From Ascochyta rabiei (Eukaryota > Ascomycota > Dothideomycetes > Pleosporales > Didymellaceae): a DNA stretch of 64,000 nt. Positions within the stretch are counted from its first letter, which is position 1, and each line of letters starts with the position of its first letter. Below the pieces are notes generated by a model, which made no database searches, had not been told where the DNA came from, and was given only the letters and a program-made list of their open reading frames with translations. The translations under genes were made by a program, and so were the position numbers. Of this stretch, positions 57,355 to 64,000 are shown piece by piece. The DNA is taken from NCBI RefSeq assembly GCF_004011695.2, contig NC_082410.1, forward strand, positions 1-64,000, given 5' to 3'.

Positions 57355-57851
57355 TTAACACTTTTTAGGCTCCGTTAGTAGGAAAATTACTAGATTCGTA
57401 CATGTACTTACACAACTAGGGGTCTAGACAACAGTTAGCATTAGTCTAGAGAATAATGAATCCTTAGTTAGAATACGTACTCCATACAAATCGTTTCCAG
57501 CATTGTTCTTTACGGAGCATCTACCTTCGTTTGTTCCGCATGTGCGATGTATAGGAAATCCCTGTTTAAGATCCGGTCTATAATTAACTTCCCCAATAGT
57601 AACACACTAAGAAGAGGTCAGCAAGTCTGTCTTACGTAGCAGACTTGTACTTCACAGGGAAACATACGCAATAGACATATTGTCCCTATTATCCTCGTTA
57701 GAAATTTGAATGATTCTTAATAGGCAGGACAACTTACTGATTTGCAGCGGATTGAAGGGTTAGCACTTGTACCACCATTGCAGTAAAAGTCCTGCTGCCC
57801 GTAAACAGCAGTTACTGCAAGCAGCAACAGAGAAACCAAAGAGTTATGCAT
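57355..57851 (-). CDS. Small secreted eight-cysteine protein, three exons, apparently intact
   Basis: Family not recognised. ATG 57851 opens exon 1 (57851-57738) with signal peptide MHNSLVSLLLLAVTAVYG, probably cleaved before QQ. Intron 1 (57737-57607, 131 bp) has GTAAGT, GCTGAC and TTCTTAG. Exon 2 is 57606-57481. Intron 2 (57480-57424, 57 bp) has GTACGT, GCTAAC and TTGTCTAG. Exon 3 ends at TAA 57357-57355. The product is about 102 residues with cysteines at 24, 36, 39, 61, 68, 84, 88 and 102, enough for four disulfides. The 3' end is less certain: an earlier acceptor (35-bp intron) or a third intron (GTAAGT with TACTAAC) would give seven cysteines. No RIP damage. Candidate extracellular effector, by inference. 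Confidence 0.7.
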
Positions 57852-57913
57852 GATCGTGATTTCGCAAAATGTTAGTTAACTATGCAATTTGACTATAAAC
57901 GTAAGTACAAGTT

Positions 57914-57920
57914 CCTTATA
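57914..57920 (-). promoter_or_regulatory. TATA-like box of the eight-cysteine protein gene
   Basis: TATAAGG on the - strand, 63 bp upstream of the ATG at 57851. Another TATATAAG lies near 58140. Confidence 0.4.
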
Positions 57921-58450
57921 GTGTGGTGGAGAAGACATGTAGCCACTCGGATTACTGCGCAAGACGTGCGTAGAGCTAATCTCGGAAGGCAGCGGAATTT
58001 AAATTAAAGATAAGAAATCCGCAGTAGTGCAGTAGCATCGCAGTACTATCCATGCTACGCTTGTGTAAGATTACGCTGCACATTCGGTTCTGGAGGTCCA
58101 TGTTCATCCTGCACCAGAGGAAGACAAACAAATGAGCTCTTATATACAGTGATTGTTTAGACAGTTCTAACTATGTTGTACAAACAGTGTGAAAGATAGC
58201 CCGTTTTTAGTTTTTGCAACCTAACAACAGACTTAATGAACAAAGGTAACGTATTGATGAGCTTTGCAATGCGAGCCTAAAGACACAGAAATAACACCGA
58301 TTTGCAGAATATACTGGTGCAGTTAACAAATGGTAGTGCTCTGTTTACGGGCATGGTCTGCCCCTGGACCATAAAATTAGCTTTCTCAGCATCCAATTTT
58401 TGCACCTAGGGGATCGCCGAAGGTAAGGCCGGCCATAATGTCAAAAGTGG
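57921..58450. other. Low-RIP upstream region, no firm gene
   Basis: Normal dinucleotide use. A 41-codon open frame starts at a - strand ATG near 58107 but has no other support. Probably promoter sequence of the small secreted protein gene. Confidence 0.4.
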
Positions 58451-58454
58451 TAAA

Positions 58455-58748
58455 GTTTTCTTACGTTCGTCAGCGCAATCTTCGCGTCTCATACAAAAGA
58501 GTTTTACTTACACCACTTAACAATATCAGCTCGCAGGCCACTGTCTGCCATTCCTTTTGGTTCCCAAGTAACAGCACAACGTGGTTTTTTAAGGCCTCTT
58601 CTTGGTCTTTAATAGCCCTGTTACTAAGTAAATACGTGGCTCATTGTCTTTTGCTGGCGGGCGTGAGATACACTGTCCGTCCGCATGATTCCAGGTGGGT
58701 TGCAATAAGCGTCAGGGCCATAGAGTACTGTTGTTTTGACAAAGGCAG
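58455..58748 (-). pseudogene. Possible gene remnant cut by LINE 2
   Basis: A - strand frame is open from the LINE junction through ATG 58721 (MALTLIATHLESCGRTVYL) and, after one TGA (CGA-type Arg site), continues (ATYLLSNRAIKDQEEALKNH) to a stop near 58470. A GTAAGT donor with a GCTGAC branch follows the codons for LLSG. Not recognised. The 107-codon open frame on the + strand overlaps it, and I cannot decide which, if either, is real. Confidence 0.35.
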
Positions 58749-59640
58749 ATTGATTGATTGATTGATTAGTTTAACGTCCTGTGTGAGTCTAAGACTATAT
58801 AAGACGAGAGTAGTTAAGCTACTCTAGTAATTTAAGGAGCGTGTTTATGTAAGGGGATAGTAAATATGTGTTTATAGTCCTATAGTAAGAGCCTATGCTC
58901 TAAGAGGTATACAGAGGATTTAAGGTGTTTGTTGTTTGTTGTAGGTACTACTTGCGTGTGTCTACTTTAGTCTCTAAAATAAAAGCTAGAGTAGCTAGAA
59001 TTCCTTAGTTTGTGTGTAGTAGTAGGGTTATTAGAAGCCTCTAACCTTTTAGGCTATCCTGCATTGTTTTCCTTCTATCTCTGTATTATCTACAGCTTAG
59101 TAAAAGGTGTTGTGTTATTTGTATGTAGCTGCAGATATATCTACCATTGTCTACCTTCTAAACATTATGTAGGTATGCTTTGTTGTATCTATATTCTAGT
59201 TTTAGTTAGTAGTAGGCGCTAGCTGTCTCTCTCTTAATGTCTTTTAGTAGTTTTATGTTGTTTGTTAGTTCTAGCTAGTATTTTGTTGTGTAGGTGTTTG
59301 TTTTTCTTAGGAATACTTTGGCTTTGTAGGTGTCTAGCTTATGTTTCTACTCTTTTGTTGTAATAGCTTCAATTACAAAACTAGTTATAGCAATGCTTAT
59401 CAAGTTAGAGGTAGGCGTCTTTTTAGTTGCTTCTTTCGCTAGGGAATCTGCTTTCTTGTTTCCTGCAATGTCTCGATGTCCAGGGGCCCATTTAATGCTA
59501 ATTGTGGCTCCTTTGTTTTTAACAGTCTTAGCTACCTTTATGCAGCGTATTTGCTAGGCCTGTTTAGGTTTATTTAAAGGAGTTTTTAGTCTTAGGATTG
59601 CTGCCTAGTTATGTGTAAGATCTTAGATGTCCTGTGTTGC
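58749..59640 (-). mobile_element. LINE 2, 5'-truncated copy (RNase H and 3' end)
   Basis: The - strand matches LINE 1 from about 54935 to its 3' end. RNase H residues are readable (SIKWAPGHRDIAGNKKADSL) with few stops. The 3' end GGACGTTAAAC is followed by (AATC) repeats against the flank at 58749-58765. It is 5'-truncated near 59640, typical of aborted target-primed reverse transcription. Confidence 0.85.
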
Positions 59641-59659
59641 AGTTACGCTGGCAAAAGGG

Positions 59660-59880
59660 TAGGGGGTACCCTAGGGTTAGGTAGGGGTTGGGTACGGTCC
59701 GCACGGACGTTAGGTAGGGGTAGGGTAGGGGTACCTCTAGCGTGGGGTAGGGGTAGGGTACAGTCTGCACGGACGTTAGGTAGGGGAAGGGTAGAGATAC
59801 CTCTAGCGTGGGGTAGATGTAGGGTACAGTCCGTACGGACTAGGGGTAGGGGTAGGGTAGGTTAGGTTAGAGTTACCTAA
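59660..59880. repeat. 66-bp G-rich tandem repeat, about 2.7 copies
   Basis: Units begin GGTACGGTCCGCACGG at 59691, 59757 and 59823. Each holds a palindromic GTCCGNACGGAC-type core (one copy GTCTGCACGGAC) and runs of GGGGTAGGGTAGGGG. G-quadruplex potential on the + strand. The open frame through it is repeat only. Confidence 0.85.
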
Positions 59881-62837
59881 TCTTCTATAATACTACAAAC
59901 AACATACTTAATAGTATGCCACTTAGAAACGCTGTTTACAGACAGAGCTTTTTTTAAAAGATTTAAATAGAAGAAAGAATTTTTAGTTTTTCTCTATTTA
60001 TAACAGCTATTTATCACAGAACTATGAATCTTAATACTGCAGTAGTCTTACTCTCTTTCGCAGCTGCTGTTCCCGCTAAGATAGAGTTAATAGAATAGTT
60101 TCTTTAGTACTACTACTGTGATATTCTTCTTCTATAACCTCTGTTTTTAGACTAGAACAAGCTAGTAGCTTAAAGAGATTATCTAGCTCATCTATAGCTG
60201 CCTCCTCCCCCTTTTATATCTGTGCTAAAGTAAGAGGATCCTTTAGAATTATAGTCTAGGGAATTGTAGTAGCAGATTAAATGTGCCGTTAGTCCCTAAT
60301 TACATCTCTAGCTGTGTTAAACACTTGTTTAACTCTAACTTCTGTTATTAGTACTGTAAGTATATCTTTTGCTACACAAGTAAGTTATAGATAAGTTATA
60401 GCGTTAACCTTCTACTAGTCTAGTAGATTAAATTTATCTCCCTGTTGTATGCAAGGGGTACTAAGATAGGCCTCTCCTTCTTAGCAGGTGTAAGCCACCT
60501 CCTTATTAATATTAGACAGGATTGAACTCTAACTGTAGGATAATGTAGGATAAGAAGCTCCTATTCGGTTGCTTAACTAATATTGCGGGTGTTTAAAACT
60601 AATTATCTTCTACTAACTTTTAAACAGGGTTATAAAGTACTTGTGTAGAGGAAACTAGATTACTATTGTTATAACAATCTAGGTATTGTAAGAATTACTC
60701 TTAGTACATATGCTTATCTTAAGCTTCCTAGGTATTATAGCGCAAGAAAACCAGAATTTATTATAAGTAGGGGATTATTATAACTATTATTAAGAAATAT
60801 TAAATAATATTAAGCTGTAATAGCTTACAGATTATATATATATACTAAGCATATTCTTTTAATATAGGTTGCACCTAGCTCTAAGCTGTTTTAATATTGT
60901 TAGAAAGGGTTTTAATGTTTTTTGTTGTAACAGCGCTAGCGTTTGTTGCTTTTGCGCTAGCAAAACAAGGAGAGGCTAAGCACAGACTAGCTGCTAAAAA
61001 GCTTACTACTGCCCTGCACTTCTATAACACCTTCTATATCCATAATACCTTATATTTTTATAATACTACATATTATTACTGCCTTCTATAATAGTCAGCA
61101 TAATTAATTATGACGCTAATAATATAAAGAAGGAGGAGGAGGAAGAAATACTAACCTTTACTAGCACTACAGGCACTAGTAAACTAGCTAGCTTTACTAC
61201 TAAGCAGTAGAAGTAACTAAATAAGGTAGTTATTACAGCCTATTATAACAATTAGTGCCAACAATACCAGGGTTTCTATTTAAGAGGCTATGAGATTAAT
61301 TAAATCCCTAATTCTTTTATTTGGATTAGGGCTGCAGGCCGAAAGACTGGCACAAAGGTCTTATTTAAGGGAGAGCTTAGCAACAGTATCTGCGCAGTTT
61401 ACTAAAGAAATTAAGCTGCCTTGCGTAGTAAAGAGAAGGAAATTATTAAGAAGGTAAAGGCTGCTAATTGTGCAGTAAAACACCAGGCTAGGCTAAAGAT
61501 AGGTTTAGACCAGTCTTATGCTTTAGCAGATCTTAATATTTGGGCTGTAATAGTAGCCTAGGCTAAAGAAGATATAGATTAGTAACGCTTTAAGTTATTC
61601 ACTAGTAGTTAGTTATTACAGCTTCTTATTACAAACATTTACTAACTAAGAACAGCTAAGTAGCTTAAAACTAAGCTTAAAACTGTTTATAAGAAGTTGG
61701 ATAATCTTAAGCATAGAGTGGATCTTTACGCACACTAACAGGCCCTTAGAAAGTATGCAGAGATTGCTAAAGCTAATCCTACTGCTAGTTAGACTACTGT
61801 AGGCTAACGTAACAAACAGCTCTTTTCTAAAGCAGTATTATTAAAAACTGCTTTGCTAAGAGTATTAGCATAATCTTTAAAAACTTAAAGATAACACCTT
61901 TAAGAGTAAGAAGGAGAAGGAAGAATAGGAGGCCTTCTGTAATAATATATTATTAAAGAGCATAGCAGGTTTAGCTAAAAATACCTAGCTGTAAGTTATT
62001 TTATTATTTTATTACATACACTTACTAATTACAGTAGTTAAACTAAACCTCTGTCTTTTTTAGATAAGATTAGTTTAGATACTAAGCTTGTTAGCTATTG
62101 CCTATTAATTCTAGCACCTAATAAAAATAAGTATAAGGAGGAGATTAAAAAGTCTAGTTTTAAGCTAGGGGAGCACTATTAGTCTATAACAAATGTGTAT
62201 AAGACTAATAAGCAATTTTATTTGTTATTAGCTAAAAAGGATATTAAGGTATTAGGCTTTAAAGGAACTAACAACAATAATACAATAGATCTAGAATAGA
62301 TATAGAGCTAATGTTTTAGCTTAAAATAACAGCTAATTAATACATACATAGCCTGTTTCGCAAGGTCTACTAATTTCTAGTTAATTTAATATTCTATATC
62401 TCTACCTAATTAAAAACTTACTTAGGATATCTAAGCTAACCCTATAAAATTAATAAAGCAACTAATTCCTAGCACTAAAAATAACAATGCTGGTGTTGGG
62501 GCTTAGGCTTGCCCTAGGCAGTTTGTTAAAAGGTTTTTCTATTATTCTGTTACTATAGGATTATATACCTATATTTATTATAGCTACAAATAACATATAT
62601 GTTATTCCTACTAGTAGATACACCTTCTACTCTACCTAAGCTCCTTCTATCTTTTACTGTCTCTGCTACACAACTTATTAAAAGGGCTTTTCTAAAACAA
62701 TTATGTCTTATTAAACGGCTAGTTTCCCTAGACTCTAATACTAGTTAAAGTAAGGCAACTATTATAGCATAGTATTAGTAGTAGACAACTACATTAAAGG
62801 AAACTAATCATACTTCTAAAAAGCCACATTAGGATGC
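59881..62837. other. AT-rich decayed region, probable unassigned mobile element
   Basis: A + strand frame from about 61320 to 61900 reads long stretches broken only by TAG/TAA (RKTGTKVLFKGEL, IGLDQSYALADLNIWAVIVA, KLDNLKHRVDLYAHQQALRK with a stop at one Gln). It may continue to about 62.5 kb (KQFYLLLAKKDIKVLGFKGT). I do not recognise it. The open frame at 60897-61091 lies upstream and has no support beyond length. No terminal repeats found. Confidence 0.4.
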
Positions 62838-64000
62838 TGTCAGATTGGATAGTAATAGTAATGAGTTGATGATGATGTATTAATGTTCGGTTCTTGTTCT
62901 ATGTGAGGGTGATTTTCGTCTTATCTAGGTTCTGGTAGGGGCTCCTGCACAGTTTCTTAGCAGGTATATCACCTAACCTATTTCTCTAATACCTTTTATT
63001 TAACACACCCCCTTAGCTTAGAATCCTATTGTAAGCTGCGTGAACTAGTTAATTAACTCTTTAACGTAAGGTCCTCTAGTTGCTCTTACATCTTCTTCAG
63101 CGGGATATCCCTTAATATACCCTTCTAGCCCTTAATAAGTCCTAACTAATTAAGAAAGCTGGCCTATTTGCTAATTAGTAACAACTTTGTAAATCTATCT
63201 TTAATTATGTTATTAGATAGGATATATTCTACTTGAATTATTTTATAGTTAACTTCTTATTATAAGTAGTAGTTGTGTATGTTAACATGCTAAAGTTTAG
63301 TTTATATCTTAGCAACGTCTACAGTAACTAGATGTATTATCTGCATATTGTTGCATTTAATTATAATTATAGGATTGCTTAGGGTTACCTAAAGCTCTTT
63401 TAATAGTTAAGAGGTAAATATCGCTACCTTAGCTACTTAGGACAGTGCTAGGAGCTTGGCCTTAGTAGTTAACGTTGTAATAGTATCTTGTTTATTTGCT
63501 CTCTAGGCAATAAGTCCTCTAAATAGCTTAATAGCGTATCCTTAGGAACTCTTCTAGTCTACAGTGTTGTTAGCAACTAATGCGTTGCTTGCGACTTTAA
63601 GTCCTTTACCCTATCTAAAGTTAAGTAATAGATTTCTTATCTTCTGTAGGTACAGGAGCACTTAGTTAGCAGCATCTTAGTATTTATTACTTAGGTTAAC
63701 TAGAAAGCGTGCAAGTTGCAATATAGCAAACGCTATGTTAGGTTAAGTAGTTACTGCTGTAAACAACATAGATCTAATCTTTTGCTAATATTAATTAATC
63801 TCTAGTAGTTTAGCTAGACTGTTCCTAGGCTTAAGTTTAATTCTAGATATTATCGTATTATGCCTTACGTCCTGTCTAGTTACTAATTAACTAATCTTGT
63901 TAACGTATGTGGCTTATAACAATTAAATTATCTGTTGCTATCTATTACGTTAGACTTCTACACTAAGGAACTATTAAAGGTTATCTCCTCTAGTGCACAG
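62838..64000 (-). mobile_element. Copia-type LTR retrotransposon 4, runs off the window
   Basis: 3' LTR at 62838-63005 (168 bp, TGTCAGATTGG...TTTAACA on the + strand), then CACCCCCTTAGC, the complement of a polypurine tract. RNase H is readable on the - strand near 63440 (TKAKLLALS, VAKVAIFTS, LLKEL). The 5' part lies beyond 64000. Broken by TAG/TAA. The LTR differs from the other Copia copies. Confidence 0.85.

Noticed and set aside
58438..58761. 107-codon + strand open frame
   Set aside because: Runs into the LINE AATC tail and overlaps a - strand frame that looks more protein-like; not strong enough to call.
59611..59865. 84-codon Arg/Gly-rich frame
   Set aside because: Translation of the 66-bp G-rich repeat.
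60897..61091. 64-codon frame with hydrophobic start resembling a signal peptide
   Set aside because: Ends in Tyr/Thr/Asn-rich AT sequence with no cysteines, no splice evidence and no promoter signal.

Overview
This window is the left end of a chromosome of a filamentous ascomycete (Pezizomycotina). The grounds are a terminal CCCTAA array at base 1 (TTAGGG on the G-rich strand), OrsD-type telomere-linked RecQ helicase (TLH) genes, short introns with fungal donor and branch motifs, and very heavy decay of the repeat-induced point mutation (RIP) type. That decay is C-to-T and G-to-A change, mostly CpA to TpA. It fills reading frames with TAG and TAA while mostly keeping frame. The species cannot be named from the sequence.

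Layout. 1-95: telomere. 96 to about 2.7 kb: a pyrimidine-rich subtelomere whose + strand has almost no G and carries scattered telomere-like motifs. 2.74-5.4 kb: GC-richer subtelomeric repeats, including a 19-bp array and G-rich degenerate repeats. 5.4-20.2 kb: three leftward TLH pseudogenes. Two of them are paired head-to-head with rightward copies of an unrecognised ~600-codon gene, and each pair shares a ~200-bp conserved promoter. The pair is tandemly duplicated about 4 kb apart. Every copy keeps a single frame from end to end and is broken only by point nonsense and missense changes.

20.5-55.8 kb: a heavily RIP-mutated transposon nest. It holds three Copia-type elements (one with both LTRs and a 5-bp target duplication), two Gypsy-type elements (one with 484-bp LTRs and a 5-bp target duplication), a LINE with an RNase H domain, two pogo-type DNA transposons flanked by TA, a MITE, solo LTRs and a 20-bp minisatellite. 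A fourth Copia element runs off the right edge (62.84-64 kb). A 5'-truncated LINE copy lies at 58.75-59.64 kb.

Two small genes appear intact inside this graveyard, and both look like secreted proteins read from the - strand. One lies at 25.84-26.39 kb, has one clear 45-bp intron and probably a second, and a TATA box. The other, at 57.36-57.85 kb, is a ~102-residue protein with a signal peptide and eight cysteines, split by two introns. Both resemble candidate effectors, but neither family is recognised. The most unusual system is the duplicated divergent pair of a TLH helicase and an unknown basic/acidic partner protein.
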